From Ancylobacter gelatini (GTDB lineage: Bacteria; Pseudomonadota; Alphaproteobacteria; Rhizobiales; Xanthobacteraceae), in contig NZ_JAKVIL010000011.1 of the NCBI RefSeq assembly GCF_022601675.1, positions 117,924 to 181,923 on the forward strand: 64,000 nt of DNA. Reading direction: 5' to 3'. Numbering within the stretch: position 1 is the first letter of the stretch; every line of letters begins with the position of its first letter. The position numbers and the translations under genes are program-made. This document shows positions 8,344 to 20,258 of this stretch, in pieces. The notes under the pieces are model-generated. The model was given only the letters and a program-made list of their open reading frames with translations, made no database searches and was not told the origin of the DNA.

Positions 8344-9720
8344 ATGATCATGCAGCACCTCAAGCCCTCCCTTCTCAACGCCTCTTCGGCGGCGCCGCTT
8401 TTCGGCCGCCGATCGGTTCTTGCCGGCGCCGGTGCGCTCGCGGGGCTGGGGTTGGTCTCGGGCCCGGCGCAGGCGGTGCTCAAGCTCGACGTGACGCAGG
8501 GCACGGTGCAGCCGCTTCCCATTGCGATCACCGATTTCGTCGGTGGCGGCGGTCCGCAGGATGTCGAGGCCGGCAAGGGCGTGACCCAGATCATTTCCGC
8601 GAATCTGCGCCGTTCCGGCCTGTTCGCCCCGGTGAACCCGGCCGCCTTCGTCGAGAAGATCACCAACCCGGACGCCTCGCCGCGCTTCCAGGACTGGCGG
8701 GTGATCAACGCGCAGGCGCTGGTGACGGGCCGCATGACGAAGCAGCCGGATGGCCGCGTGAAGGCGGAGTTCCGCCTGTGGGACGTGTTCGCCGGCCAGC
8801 AGCTCATCGGCCAGCAATATTTCACCGAGCAGACGAACTGGCGCCGGGTCGCGCACATCATCTCCGACGCGATCTATGAGCGCCTGACCGGCGAGAAGGG
8901 CTATTTCGATACCCGCATCGTCTTCGTCGATGAGAGCGGGCCCAAGGAGAAGCGCGTCAAGCGCCTCGCCATCATGGATCAAGACGGCGCCAACGTGAAC
9001 TATCTCACGCGCGGCGACGACCTCGTGCTGACCCCGCGCTTCTCGCCGACCAGCCAGGAAATCACCTATATGAGCTACGGCTCGGGCGAGCCGCGGGTCT
9101 ATCTGCTCAACATCGAGACCGGCCAGCGCGAGGTGGTGGGCAACTTCCCGAATATGAGCTTCTCGCCGCGCTTCGCGCCGGACGGGCAGCGCGTGATTCT
9201 CTCGCTCCAGCAGGGCGGCAACTCCAATATCTTCGTGATGGATTTGCGCTCCAAGGCGACGACGCGGCTCACCGACACCGCCGCCATCGACACCGCGCCC
9301 TGCTATTCCCCCGACGGCACGCAGATCTGCTTCGAGAGCGACCGCGGCGGCACCTCGCAGATCTATGTGATGAACCAGGACGGCTCGAACCCGCACCGTA
9401 TCTCGTTCGGCGACGGGCGCTATTCCACGCCGGTCTGGTCGCCGCGCGGCGACGTCATCGCCTTCACCAAGCAGGCGCAGGGGCGCTTTGCCATCGGCAT
9501 CATGCGCCCGGACGGCTCCGGCGAGCGCATCCTGACCGAGGGCTACCACAATGAAGGCCCGACCTTCGCCCCGAACGGCCGCGTGATCATGTTCTTCCGC
9601 GATGCCGGCGGGGCGGCGGGGCCGCAGCTCTACACGGTGGACGTCACCGGCTATAACGAACAGCGCGTGCCGACGCCCAGCTATGCCTCCGACCCGGCAT
9701 GGTCGCCGCTGCGGTCTTGA
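8344..9720 (+). CDS. tolB: Tol-Pal system periplasmic beta-propeller TolB
   Basis: A 458-residue TolB: an N-terminal domain followed by WD40-like/PD40 repeats ([70 protein letters not shown], and so on). It links Pal to TolA in the periplasm. The signal peptide contains a twin-arginine-like [14 protein letters not shown] motif and ends at PAQA, so Tat export is possible; E. coli TolB uses Sec. ATG 8344 is chosen, with ATG 8350 as a near alternative; longer upstream starts overlap tolA. Confidence 0.95.
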   Translation: MIMQHLKPSLLNASSAAPLFGRRSVLAGAGALAGLGLVSGPAQAVLKLDVTQGTVQPLPIAITDFVGGGGPQDVEAGKGVTQIISANLRRSGLFAPVNPAAFVEKITNPDASPRFQDWRVINAQALVTGRMTKQPDGRVKAEFRLWDVFAGQQLIGQQYFTEQTNWRRVAHIISDAIYERLTGEKGYFDTRIVFVDESGPKEKRVKRLAIMDQDGANVNYLTRGDDLVLTPRFSPTSQEITYMSYGSGEPRVYLLNIETGQREVVGNFPNMSFSPRFAPDGQRVILSLQQGGNSNIFVMDLRSKATTRLTDTAAIDTAPCYSPDGTQICFESDRGGTSQIYVMNQDGSNPHRISFGDGRYSTPVWSPRGDVIAFTKQAQGRFAIGIMRPDGSGERILTEGYHNEGPTFAPNGRVIMFFRDAGGAAGPQLYTVDVTGYNEQRVPTPSYASDPAWSPLRS

Positions 9721-9738
9721 TCCGGCCGTGCCGCGCCG

Positions 9739-9753
9739 TTAATGAAGCGTTAA
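9739..9753 (+). promoter_or_regulatory. Perfect CtrA box upstream of pal
   Basis: TTAA-TGAAGCG-TTAA followed by CCAT, a full match to the CtrA consensus TTAA-N7-TTAA, located in the 173-bp gap between tolB and pal and about 140 bp before the pal start. It suggests an internal promoter for pal and cpoB under CtrA cell-cycle control. Confidence 0.55.
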
Positions 9754-9893
9754 CCATAACAGGCGGTTTCGGCATTCGATGCGAATTCGTCTGATCGCGC
9801 TAAGGTTCCGTAAAGGTTGACGGAGCATTGATTTAACCAGATCGGCGCAGGAAGACGTTGCCCGGTCGCGGAATGTTTCAGGAGTTGAGCGGA

Positions 9894-10394
9894 ATGATCC
9901 GTATGTTGCGCCAGTTTGGCGGCGCGCGTGCCGCCTTTATCATCGGCCTTGCCATGCTTGCGGCCGCGTGTGCCAAGAACCCGATGGACGGGGCTGGCGC
10001 GATGGGCCAGCTGGGCTCGGCCCCCGCGGGCAGCCCGCAGGAATTCGTCGTGTCTGTCGGCGATCGCGTGTTCTTCGAGAGCGACCAGACCGACCTGTCG
10101 CCGCAGGCCCGCGCGACACTCGACAAGCAGGCGCAGTGGCTGAACCACTATGCCAAGTACACCTTCACCATCGAAGGGCATGCCGACGAGCGCGGCACCC
10201 GCGAGTACAACATCGCGCTCGGCGCCCGCCGCGCCCAGAGCGTGCGCGACTATCTGGTCGCGCGCGGCATCGACGCCAACCGCATGCGCACCATCTCCTA
10301 CGGCAAGGAGCGCCCCGTCGCGGTGTGCAACGACATCTCGTGCTGGTCGCAGAACCGGCGCGCCGTCACGGTACTGAACGCCACCGGCTCCTGA
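9894..10394 (+). CDS. pal: Peptidoglycan-associated lipoprotein Pal
   Basis: A 166-residue outer-membrane lipoprotein. The signal peptide ends in a lipobox (LAMLAAAC), and the C-terminal OmpA-like peptidoglycan-binding domain is complete (FFESDQTDLSPQARATLDKQ, then IEGHADERGTREYNIALGARRA, then ISYGKERPV). Start 9894 has AGGAG nine bases upstream (9880-9884), which favours it over the in-frame ATG at 9858. Pal anchors the outer membrane to the cell wall together with TolB. Confidence 0.96.
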   Translation: MIRMLRQFGGARAAFIIGLAMLAAACAKNPMDGAGAMGQLGSAPAGSPQEFVVSVGDRVFFESDQTDLSPQARATLDKQAQWLNHYAKYTFTIEGHADERGTREYNIALGARRAQSVRDYLVARGIDANRMRTISYGKERPVAVCNDISCWSQNRRAVTVLNATGS

Positions 10395-10431
10395 TTGCCG
10401 GACGCGTTCCCCGCGACATGAGACATCGCTG

Positions 10432-10462
10432 GCCCGGCGGCACCTTGGACGTGCCGCCGGGC
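10432..10462 (+). terminator. Strong hairpin after pal
   Basis: A 12-bp perfect stem (GCCCGGCGGCAC pairing with GTGCCGCCGGGC) with a 7-base loop lies 38 bp after the pal stop. It lacks a clear U-run (TTCGTC follows), so it may be a weak terminator or a transcript-end stabiliser. Confidence 0.5.
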
Positions 10463-10590
10463 TTCGTCATATGTGAGGGGACCGGGCCGTCGCGGGTCAC
10501 ACTTTGGACGCGATCGGTTTCGTATGGTCAAATGCATCGTTGCGTCGCGCCTGCGCGCCGCGTTCCCAATGAACCTGTCGCATCCCGGTC

Positions 10591-11562
10591 ATGAAGCCTC
10601 GTTTGATCCGTCCTTCCGTTTTGTTGCTCGCCGCCGGCCTCGGGCTCGCGGCGCTGGCGCCTGCCGCGCCTGTCCTGGCGCAGTCGAATAATGATTTCTT
10701 CGGCAACCTGTTCAAGCCGCCGGGACAGGTGCGCTCCGGCGCCGCGACGCCGGTCGAGGAGGACCCGTCCGATCCCGGCAGCCTCGCCGGGCGGGTCGAC
10801 CGCCTCGAAAACCAGCTTCGCCAGACCACCGGCCTGATCGAGCAGCTCCAGTACCGCAACCAGCAGCTCGAAGCGCAGGTGAAGCAGCTGCAGGGCGAGA
10901 TCGACTTCCGCCTGCCGGGCGGCGCCAGCACGGCGCCCGGCGCCGCACCCTCTGCCGCGCCTCCCGGCCTGCCGCCGGCGACGCCGGGCCAGCCGGCCCG
11001 GCGCTCCGACGCCTTCGACCCGAATGCGCAGGCCGCCGCCCCCGGCGCGCCGCGCCCTCTCGGCACCACGGCGCCCTCCGGTCCCGTGCCCGGCCAGCCC
11101 AGCGCACCGATGGATCTTGGCGCGCTCGCCGGCTCGGTCGCGGGCGCGGGTGCCAGCGCGGCCACGCAACCGCCGGGCAACAGCCCGAAGGACCTGTACG
11201 ACCTCGCCTATGGCTACATGCTCCGGCAGGACTATGAGCAGTCCGGCACCACGTTCCGGCAGTTTCTCCAGCAATACCCGACCGACCGCGCCGTGCCCGA
11301 TGCCTATTACTGGCTCGGCGAGACCGACTATCAGCGCCGCGCCTATAAGGAAGCCGCGCAGAGCTTCCTCAAGGTCTCGGCGGACTATCCGAATGCGCTG
11401 AAGGCGCCGGATGCGCTGCTGCGCCTCGGCCAGTCGCTGGCGGCGATCGGCGAGAAGGATGCCGCCTGCGCCACGTTCAACGCCATCGGCAACAAATATC
11501 CGCGCGCCTCCGCCAGCATCAAGCAGGGGGTGGAGCGGGAGCAGAAGCGTGTCGGCTGCTGA
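10591..11562 (+). CDS. cpoB: Cell division coordinator CpoB / YbgF (tol-pal tetratricopeptide protein)
   Basis: A 323-residue periplasmic protein: a cleavable signal peptide (to about AQS at residue 31), a predicted coiled coil (LAGRVDRLENQLRQTTGLIEQLQYRNQQLEAQ, about 65-105, typical of the trimerising N-terminus), a low-complexity Pro/Ala linker, then TPR repeats (KDLYDLAYGYMLRQDYEQSGTTF..., about 200-320). It couples peptidoglycan synthesis to Tol-Pal constriction in E. coli. It sits directly after pal, as in most Proteobacteria, and tilS starts inside its 3' end. Confidence 0.92.
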   Translation: MKPRLIRPSVLLLAAGLGLAALAPAAPVLAQSNNDFFGNLFKPPGQVRSGAATPVEEDPSDPGSLAGRVDRLENQLRQTTGLIEQLQYRNQQLEAQVKQLQGEIDFRLPGGASTAPGAAPSAAPPGLPPATPGQPARRSDAFDPNAQAAAPGAPRPLGTTAPSGPVPGQPSAPMDLGALAGSVAGAGASAATQPPGNSPKDLYDLAYGYMLRQDYEQSGTTFRQFLQQYPTDRAVPDAYYWLGETDYQRRAYKEAAQSFLKVSADYPNALKAPDALLRLGQSLAAIGEKDAACATFNAIGNKYPRASASIKQGVEREQKRVGC

Positions 11563-12598
11563 GGCCGACCACTCGCTCCTGACGGCGGGAGCCGTGGCTC
11601 CCGATGCCCTGCCGCCCCTGTTCGCGCCGTTTCTCGACGTTCCCGGCGTGGTGCTTGCCGTCTCCGGCGGGCCGGATTCCACCGCGCTGATGCTGCTCGC
11701 CGCACGCTGGCGCGCCGGTCTGGCGAATGGCCCCGCTCTCTTCGTCGCCACGGTCGACCATGGCCTGCGGCCCGAGGCGCGGCAGGAAGCCGCGGCGGTC
11801 GGGCGCCTCGCCGCCGATCTCGGCCTGCCCCATGCCGTTCTGAGCTGGGACGGAAGCGCGACCCGCACCGGCCTGCAGGAGGCGGCGCGCCATGCCCGAT
11901 ATGAGCGCCTTGCCGCGCATGCCCGTGCCGTGGGTGCCGGCGCGGTCGCCACCGCTCACACCTGCGACGATCAGGCCGAGACCGTGCTGTTCCGGCTGAT
12001 GCGCGGCTCCGGCCTCTCCGGCCTTGCCGGCATCCCGGCCGGGCGGGCGCTGGAGCAAGGCGTGACGCTGCTGCGCCCGCTGCTGTCCTTGCGCAAGGCC
12101 GAGCTGGTGGCGACCTGCCGGGCGGCCGGCATCGGCTTCGTCGAGGACCCGTCCAATCGCGATCCACGCTTCGCCCGCGCCCGGCTGCGGGCTCTGATGC
12201 CGCAACTTGAGGCCGAAGGACTGGACGCCCCGCGTCTCACCCGGCTCGCCGCCCGCCTCGCGCGGGCCGATGCCGCGCTGGAAGCGGCGGTCGATGCTGC
12301 CCTGGCGACGGTGGCGATCGAGCCGTCGCGCACCGGGCGCGGCGTGCGGATCGACCGTGCCGGCTTCCTCGCGCTCCCGCAGGAAATCGCGCTCAGGCTG
12401 CTCGGCCGTGCGGTGGAGCGGACGGGCGGTGCGCCTCTGGAACTTGGCAAGCTGGAGGCGCTGCTGGACTGGCTCGTGGCGCTGGCGCCGGGGGAGGGCG
12501 GGGCGCGCACGCTGGCCGGGGCGCTGGTTCGGGCGGTTCCGCGGGCGGTCGTCATCGCCCCCGCGCCGGCGCGCCGGGGGCATTTAGCTGTCGATTGA
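11549..12598 (+). CDS. tilS: tRNA(Ile)-lysidine synthetase TilS
   Basis: A 349-residue enzyme that converts the wobble C of tRNA-Ile(CAU) to lysidine using ATP and lysine. The PP-loop SGGPDSTALM is at about residues 34-43; THTCDDQAETVLFRL and the later RNRDPRF-like NRDPRFARARLR segment are also conserved. The GTG start at 11549 is inferred: it overlaps cpoB by 14 bp, and no ATG with family-like spacing to the PP-loop exists upstream. It precedes ftsH, a common pairing. Confidence 0.92.
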   Translation: MSAAEADHSLLTAGAVAPDALPPLFAPFLDVPGVVLAVSGGPDSTALMLLAARWRAGLANGPALFVATVDHGLRPEARQEAAAVGRLAADLGLPHAVLSWDGSATRTGLQEAARHARYERLAAHARAVGAGAVATAHTCDDQAETVLFRLMRGSGLSGLAGIPAGRALEQGVTLLRPLLSLRKAELVATCRAAGIGFVEDPSNRDPRFARARLRALMPQLEAEGLDAPRLTRLAARLARADAALEAAVDAALATVAIEPSRTGRGVRIDRAGFLALPQEIALRLLGRAVERTGGAPLELGKLEALLDWLVALAPGEGGARTLAGALVRAVPRAVVIAPAPARRGHLAVD

Positions 12599-12746
12599 CG
12601 CACAATTGCACGGGTGCCGGCACAAGCTTGGCTCGGGACATCTTGGCAACGGGCGAGGGCGGACCTAAATTACCAAGCGACAAGGGAGGTCCGCCAGCGC
12701 CGGCGGAACCCGTGCGCCGGTCTTTTCCGGCGCCGAAAGGAACGAG

Positions 12747-14666
<1,920 letters not shown>

Positions 14667-14693
14667 TGCCCGGCTGTCGACACTGATCCGATG

Positions 14694-14727
14694 AAAGCCC
14701 CGGCCTCGCGCCGGGGCTTTTGTTTTT
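14694..14727 (+). terminator. Rho-independent terminator after ftsH
   Basis: The stem AGCCCCGGC / GCCGGGGCT with a CTCGC-type loop is followed by TTTTGTTTTT. It lies 27 bp after the ftsH stop and closes the tol-pal to ftsH block. Confidence 0.88.
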
Positions 14728-14938
14728 GAGCGCCGGACCCGCGCGGTGCGGCGCCATCCCGCTGCCGTCGGCGACCGGCAGCTGAACGCCGCCGGCCCGC
14801 CCTCCGCGTCTGTCAGCCACCTGCGCTCGGTGCCGAACCCACATCGACTACCGTCTGCGCCGCTCTTGGCATGGAGATTGAATACAATTTCCGTTGGGGG
14901 ATGTGCCGGCGCGCCGGCCTTGAGCTGGAGAGGTTCTG

Positions 14939-16336
14939 ATGACGGAAAAGATCCACCCGGTCGACGAGATGCTGCCCTGGCCGCGCCTCGCCACGCTCGG
15001 CCTCCAGCATGTGCTGGTGATGTATGCCGGCGCGGTGGCGGTGCCGCTGATCATTGGCCGCGCGCTGAAGCTGCCGCCGGAAGACGTCGCCTTCCTCATC
15101 AGTGCCGATCTGTTCGCCTGCGGCATCGCCACGCTGATCCAATGCCTGGGCGGCTTCGGCTTCGGCATCCGCCTGCCGGTGATGATGGGCGTCACCTTCG
15201 CCTCGGTCGGCCCGATGCTCTCCATGGGAACCGACCCCGAGATCGGCCTGCTCGGCATTTATGGTTCGGTGATCGCCGCCGGCGTGTTCGGGATTCTCGT
15301 CGCGCCCTTCGTCAGCCGCCTGCTGCCGTTGTTTCCCCCGGTGGTGACCGGCACCATCATCCTCATCATCGGCGTGTCGCTGATGCGGGTCGGCATCAAC
15401 TGGGCGGGCGGCGGCCTGCCGATGCTGACCAAGGTGGTCGACGGCGTGCCCGGCTCGTTCCCCAATCCGAATTACGGCCAGCTCGGCGGGCTCGGTATCG
15501 CGCTGTTCGTGCTGCTGGTCATCCTCGGCCTCACCAAATGGGGCTCGGGCTTCCTCTCCAATGTCGCCGTGCTGCTCGGCATCGTCGCCGGCTGCGTGCT
15601 GGCGAGCCTGCTCGGCGTGATGAATTTCGAGAAGGTGGAAGCGGCGGACTGGGTCGGCATCGTGATGCCGCTGCATTTCGGCATGCCGACCTTCCACCTG
15701 GTGCCGATCCTGACCATGTGCCTCGTGATGATCGTGGTGATGATCGAATCGGTCGGCATGTTCCTCGCGCTGTCGGACATGACCGGCCGAAAGATCGACC
15801 GCGCCGCGCTCACCGCCGGCCTCAGGGCGGATGGCGCGGGCACGCTGATCGGCGGCATCTTCAACACCTTCCCCTACACCTCGTTCTCGCAGAATGTCGG
15901 CCTCGTCGGCGTCACCGGCGTGCGCTCGCGCTTTGTCACCGCGACCGGCGGCGTCATCATGCTGGGGCTCGGCCTGCTGCCGAAAATGGCCTCGATCGTG
16001 GAATCGGTGCCGGTGGTGGTGCTCGGCGGCGCCGGGCTGGTGATGTTCGGCATGGTGGCGGCGACCGGCGCGCGCATCCTCGCCAATGTCGATTTCCGCA
16101 CCAATCGCTTCAATCTCTACGTGGTGGCGATCTCGATCGGTTTCGGCATGATCCCGCTGGTGGCGCCGAACTTCTTCAAGAACCTGCCGCACTCGTTCCA
16201 CCCGCTGCTGGAATCCGGCATCCTGCTCACGGCGATCGTCGCGGTGGCATTGAATGCCTTCTTCAACGGCGTGCGCTCGACGGCAGAGGCGGAGGCGGAG
16301 GTCGCGGCGGCGGCCGCGGCGGTCGAGCACGGGTGA
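14939..16336 (+). CDS. NCS2-family nucleobase:cation symporter (uric acid/xanthine/uracil permease type)
   Basis: A 465-residue permease with about 14 hydrophobic segments. The NCS2 N-terminal hallmark (LQHVLVMYAGAVAVPLIIGRAL) and central region (TVGPMLS-like VGPMLSMGTDPEIGLLGIYGSV; later FPYTSFSQNVGLVGVTGVRSRFV) are clear. The motif SQNVGL with its Gln-Asn pair resembles the xanthine/uric acid branch more than UraA. It probably imports a purine base with protons. The 271-bp region upstream holds the ftsH terminator and an AT-richer patch (14876-14900) that may be the promoter. Confidence 0.88.
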   Translation: MTEKIHPVDEMLPWPRLATLGLQHVLVMYAGAVAVPLIIGRALKLPPEDVAFLISADLFACGIATLIQCLGGFGFGIRLPVMMGVTFASVGPMLSMGTDPEIGLLGIYGSVIAAGVFGILVAPFVSRLLPLFPPVVTGTIILIIGVSLMRVGINWAGGGLPMLTKVVDGVPGSFPNPNYGQLGGLGIALFVLLVILGLTKWGSGFLSNVAVLLGIVAGCVLASLLGVMNFEKVEAADWVGIVMPLHFGMPTFHLVPILTMCLVMIVVMIESVGMFLALSDMTGRKIDRAALTAGLRADGAGTLIGGIFNTFPYTSFSQNVGLVGVTGVRSRFVTATGGVIMLGLGLLPKMASIVESVPVVVLGGAGLVMFGMVAATGARILANVDFRTNRFNLYVVAISIGFGMIPLVAPNFFKNLPHSFHPLLESGILLTAIVAVALNAFFNGVRSTAEAEAEVAAAAAAVEHG

Positions 16337-16496
16337 GGCGGGCACCCGTCCCGCGTGTCTGCAAGGAGCGCTTACACTTTGTGAAGCGTTCTCGGCGATT
16401 GTGAATGCTAAATGAAGGATGGGCGGAGCGTTCGCAGCTCGCCCATTCAGGGGTCGACCGGTGCTGTTTGCCGGCCGCCGCAGCATGAGGCATGTC

Positions 16497-17840
16497 ATGG
16501 CGCGCAAATATTTCGGCACGGACGGCATTCGCGGCCGGGCCAACGGGGTGATCACGCCCGACCTGGCCCTGCGCGTCGGCATGGCAGCCGGCATGGTGTT
16601 CCAGCGCGGCGAGCACCGCCATCGCGTGGTGATCGGCAAGGATACCCGCCTGTCCGGCTACATGATCGAGAACGCGCTGGTCGCCGGCTTCACCTCGGTC
16701 GGCATGGACGTGCTGCTGCTCGGCCCGATGCCGACTCCGGCCGTGGCGATGCTCACCCATTCCATGCGCGCCGATATCGGCGTGATGATCTCCGCCTCGC
16801 ACAACCCGTTCGACGATAACGGCATCAAGCTGTTCGGCCCCGATGGCTACAAGCTCTCCGACGCGATCGAGCACGAGATCGAGGAGCTGATGGATGCCGA
16901 CCTCTCCAGTCGCCTCGCCAAGCCCGCCGATATCGGGCGCGCCAAGCGCATCGAGAGCGTGCACGCCCGCTACATCGAGTTCGCCAAGCGCACCCTGCCG
17001 CGCAACCAGTCCTTCGACGGCATCCGCGTGGTGGTGGATTGCGCCAATGGCGCGGCCTATCGCGTGGCGCCGGAAACACTGTGGGAGCTTGGCTGCGATG
17101 TCGTCACCATCGGCGCCGACCCGGACGGCTTCAACATCAATCGCGAGGTCGGCTCCACCGCGCCCGAGGCGCTGGCCGCCAAGGTGCGCGAGGTGCGCGC
17201 CGACATCGGCATAGCGCTCGACGGCGATGCCGATCGCGTGCTGATCGTCGACGAGAAGGGCCATCTGGTGGATGGCGACCAGCTCATGGCCGTGGTCGCG
17301 GAGAGCTTCAAGCATGACGGGCGGCTCGCGCGCGACGGCGTGGTGGCGACCGTGATGTCGAATCTCGGGCTGGAGCGGCATTTCCAGTCACTCGGCCTGT
17401 CGCTTGAGCGCACCCCGGTCGGCGACCGCTATGTGCTGGAGCACATGCGCGCCCACGGCTTCAATGTCGGTGGCGAGCAGTCCGGCCACATCATTCTGTC
17501 GGACTACTCCACCACCGGCGATGGCCTGGTGGCGGCGCTGCAGGTGCTCGCCGTGGTGCAGCGCCTCGGTCGGCCCGTGTCCGAGGTGTGCCACCGCTTC
17601 GACCCGCTGCCGCAGATCCTCAAGAATGTCCGTTACAAGACGGGCCGTCCGCTGGAGAGCGAGATCGTGATCAAGGCGATCGCCGCAGCGGAAGAAAAGC
17701 TCAACAGCCATGGCCGCCTGCTGATCCGCCCGTCCGGAACCGAGCCGGTGATCCGGGTGATGGGCGAGGGCGACGACCGCGCGCTGGTGGAGCGGGTGGT
17801 GGACGACGTGGTGGAAGCGGTGGGCCTCGCGGCGGCGTGA
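16497..17840 (+). CDS. glmM: Phosphoglucosamine mutase GlmM
   Basis: A 447-residue enzyme converting glucosamine-6-phosphate to glucosamine-1-phosphate for UDP-GlcNAc. The N-terminal [11 protein letters not shown], the phosphoserine loop [11 protein letters not shown] (catalytic Ser at about residue 101), the metal loop DGDADR and the sugar/phosphate-binding [12 protein letters not shown] are all present. ATG 16497 gives the family N-terminus; an upstream in-frame ATG at 16419 adds 26 atypical residues. Here it is not next to folP or ftsH directly but follows the permease by 160 bp. Confidence 0.97.
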   Translation: MARKYFGTDGIRGRANGVITPDLALRVGMAAGMVFQRGEHRHRVVIGKDTRLSGYMIENALVAGFTSVGMDVLLLGPMPTPAVAMLTHSMRADIGVMISASHNPFDDNGIKLFGPDGYKLSDAIEHEIEELMDADLSSRLAKPADIGRAKRIESVHARYIEFAKRTLPRNQSFDGIRVVVDCANGAAYRVAPETLWELGCDVVTIGADPDGFNINREVGSTAPEALAAKVREVRADIGIALDGDADRVLIVDEKGHLVDGDQLMAVVAESFKHDGRLARDGVVATVMSNLGLERHFQSLGLSLERTPVGDRYVLEHMRAHGFNVGGEQSGHIILSDYSTTGDGLVAALQVLAVVQRLGRPVSEVCHRFDPLPQILKNVRYKTGRPLESEIVIKAIAAAEEKLNSHGRLLIRPSGTEPVIRVMGEGDDRALVERVVDDVVEAVGLAAA

Positions 17841-17947
17841 GGCCGGCGGCTGCCGCGCGCCTTGCCGCCCTCTGGACATCGGCACGGCGCTGACTGACCC
17901 TGACGCGCATCGGCGCGGCCTGATCCGCGCGTCTGGGAGTTGCCTCG

Positions 17948-19045
17948 ATGATATCCCGCCGAAATCTGATCCGTGCCGGCGCCGGCCTTGCCGCGTCCCC
18001 GGTGCTTGCCGCCGCCATGCCGGCCGGCGCGGCCGAAACGGACGTGCCCGATACGCCGCTCGCGCAGATGGCGGCGGGGGTCTCCGACGCGCTGTTCGAT
18101 GGCGATGGGCTGGCGCGGGTGGTGCCCGATACGCCCACGGTGTCCGATCTGGCAAAGGGGCTGGACCGCACGCTGGTGCTGGGCGGCGGCGGCGAATATT
18201 ACGTCGCCTGGTATTGCGGCTTCTTCCACGGGCTGCTGGAACTGGGCGTCAACCCGGCGGAAAGCGCGCAGATGGTGGTCGGCACCTCGGCGGGCTCCTA
18301 TATCGGCTCGTCGCTGCTCTCCGGCCGCTTCCTGCAGCTGCGCAGCGAATTCGATTTCTTCGGGCACTTCCCGGGCCTGTTCGCGAAGCTCGCGCCGGTC
18401 ACCGCGCCCAATGCCAGCCAGAAGCGGGCGCAGGAGATCAATTTCAAGGTCACCGATGGCAGCGCGGAGACCATCCGCGCCATTGGCCACGCCGCGCTGG
18501 CGGCGGATAATCACCTGAACGGTTCCGGCGTCGAGCGCCTCGCCTGGCTGCTCACCGGCGATAGCCGCACCGGCTGGCCGACGCCGAAAATGTTCGCCAC
18601 CTCGAACGACTGCTACACCGGCGAGCGCCTCGTGGTGCACAAGCCGGTCGCGGACCGCAACGCCATCCCGCTCGCCCATGCCGCGGCGGCCAGTTCCTCG
18701 CTGCCCGGCGTCATCGGCCCGACCCAGCTCGGCCAGCGCTTCGCCATGGATGGCGGGATCTCCAAGGCCTGGGCCCACACCGACCTCGTGGCCGGCTCGC
18801 AGCGCGCTTTGGTGATCACGCTGACCAATGGCTATGAGGGCAGCCTGCTCACCGGGATCCCGCACGACATCCACAAGGAGATCGCCGCGCTGGAGGCGGT
18901 CGGCACCAAGGCGAAGCTGATCATCGCCGGCACGCCGCCGGGCGTGAACCTGCTGGACCCCGGCGAGATCGCGCCCGCCTTGCGCGCGGGCTATGAGCGG
19001 GCCAAGGTCGAGGCGCCGAAGATCCGGGAATTCTGGGGTCTTTAG
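17948..19045 (+). CDS. Patatin-like phospholipase with Tat-type signal
   Basis: A 365-residue exported patatin-family hydrolase. The N-terminus carries SRRNLIRAGAGLAA, a plausible twin-arginine signal, followed by a hydrophobic stretch ending AGAAE. The oxyanion loop GGGGEYY (about residue 79), the nucleophile elbow GTSAG (about 116) and the catalytic aspartate in MDGG (about 268) are present, so it should be an active serine acyl hydrolase. The lipid substrate is unknown. It converges with choV (8-bp gap). Confidence 0.85.
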   Translation: MISRRNLIRAGAGLAASPVLAAAMPAGAAETDVPDTPLAQMAAGVSDALFDGDGLARVVPDTPTVSDLAKGLDRTLVLGGGGEYYVAWYCGFFHGLLELGVNPAESAQMVVGTSAGSYIGSSLLSGRFLQLRSEFDFFGHFPGLFAKLAPVTAPNASQKRAQEINFKVTDGSAETIRAIGHAALAADNHLNGSGVERLAWLLTGDSRTGWPTPKMFATSNDCYTGERLVVHKPVADRNAIPLAHAAAASSSLPGVIGPTQLGQRFAMDGGISKAWAHTDLVAGSQRALVITLTNGYEGSLLTGIPHDIHKEIAALEAVGTKAKLIIAGTPPGVNLLDPGEIAPALRAGYERAKVEAPKIREFWGL

Positions 19046-19053
19046 CTGGCGGC

Positions 19054-20247
19054 TCAGCCGTCCAGCCGGCGCAGCAGGCCGCGATAGATTTCGTCGTCAT
19101 CGCACAGTCCGGCGAGTGTGCCGAGCTTGTCGACCAGCAGGATCGGCAGGTCGGTGTGGCGCTTCAGTTCGATCGCCGCCTTCAGCTTGAGGTCGACCGG
19201 CGCGACGATGCAGTCGGCGTTGCGCGCCAGCGTGTCGTCGATCGTGCCGGCCTCGCCATCGGCGCTGGCAAGCAGGCCGACGCGCCCGTCGAGATCGAGC
19301 GAGACCGGCCGGCCCTCGCCGTCGATCTTCACCCGCACCCGGCCTTCCTTGTCGAGCATCACGCAGTCCCCCTCGCGCGGCAGCGAGGCGGCCGGGCGCA
19401 TCACCGCCGTGCCGCGCAGCACGTTGAGCGGGTTCATGTGCTTCACGAATTCAGCGACATAGGCATTGGCCGGGCGCAGCAATATGTCTTCCGCCGTGCC
19501 GGCCTGTACGATGCGCCCGCCTTCCATGATCGCGATCTTGTTGCCGAGCTTCAGCGCTTCGTCGAGGTCGTGGCTCACGAACACGATGGTCTTGTGGATA
19601 CGGCGCTGCAGGTCGAGCAACTCGTCCTGCAACTTGTCACGGATGAGCGGGTCGAGCGCGGAGAAGGGCTCGTCCATCAGGAGAATATCGGCGTCGGTGG
19701 CGAAGGCGCGGGCGAGGCCGACGCGCTGCTGCATGCCGCCGGAGAGTTCGTTGGTGTATTTCTCGGCCCAGTTGGTGAGGCCGACCATGGCGAGCTTCTC
19801 GTCGACGATGCGGGTGCGCTCGGCCCCCTTCATGCCGCGCAGCTCCAGCCCGAAGCCGACATTGTCGCGCACCGTACGCCAGGGCAGCAGGCCGAACTGC
19901 TGGAACACCATGGAGACGGTGTGCATGCGAATGTCGCGCAGCGTCGCCTCGTCGCAGCGGGCGACATCGACGGCGCGGCCCTTGTGCTCGACCAGAACCT
20001 CGCCGCGTGCGACCTCGTTCAGCCGGTTGATGGCGCGCAATATGGTGGATTTTCCGGAGCCGGAGAGCCCCATCAGCACGCAGATTTCGCCGCGCTCGAC
20101 GGCAAGGCTCACCCCCGCCGCGCCCAGCACCGAGCCGGTCATGGAGAGGATCTGCTCGCGCGAATGGCCAGCGTCGATCAGGGCGAGCGCGCCCTTCACG
20201 TCGTTGCCGAACACGATGTCGATGTTGCGGAATTCGACGGCGGGCAT
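19054..20247 (-). CDS. choV: Choline/quaternary-amine ABC transporter ATP-binding protein
   Basis: A 397-residue ATPase of the ProV/OpuAA group. Walker A GLSGSGKST, signature LSGGMQQRVGLARA, Walker B DILLMDEPFSALDPL, and the family N-terminal extension (FGNDVKGALALIDAGHSREQIL) are present. The C-terminal about 120 residues form a degenerate CBS-like region. The ATG at 20247 is used because it gives the ProV-type N-terminus; it lies 11 bp after the choW stop. With choW and choX it should import choline or glycine betaine, feeding betA/betB. Confidence 0.9.
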   Translation of the reverse strand: MPAVEFRNIDIVFGNDVKGALALIDAGHSREQILSMTGSVLGAAGVSLAVERGEICVLMGLSGSGKSTILRAINRLNEVARGEVLVEHKGRAVDVARCDEATLRDIRMHTVSMVFQQFGLLPWRTVRDNVGFGLELRGMKGAERTRIVDEKLAMVGLTNWAEKYTNELSGGMQQRVGLARAFATDADILLMDEPFSALDPLIRDKLQDELLDLQRRIHKTIVFVSHDLDEALKLGNKIAIMEGGRIVQAGTAEDILLRPANAYVAEFVKHMNPLNVLRGTAVMRPAASLPREGDCVMLDKEGRVRVKIDGEGRPVSLDLDGRVGLLASADGEAGTIDDTLARNADCIVAPVDLKLKAAIELKRHTDLPILLVDKLGTLAGLCDDDEIYRGLLRRLDG

Positions 20248-20258
20248 GGCGCTTCCCC

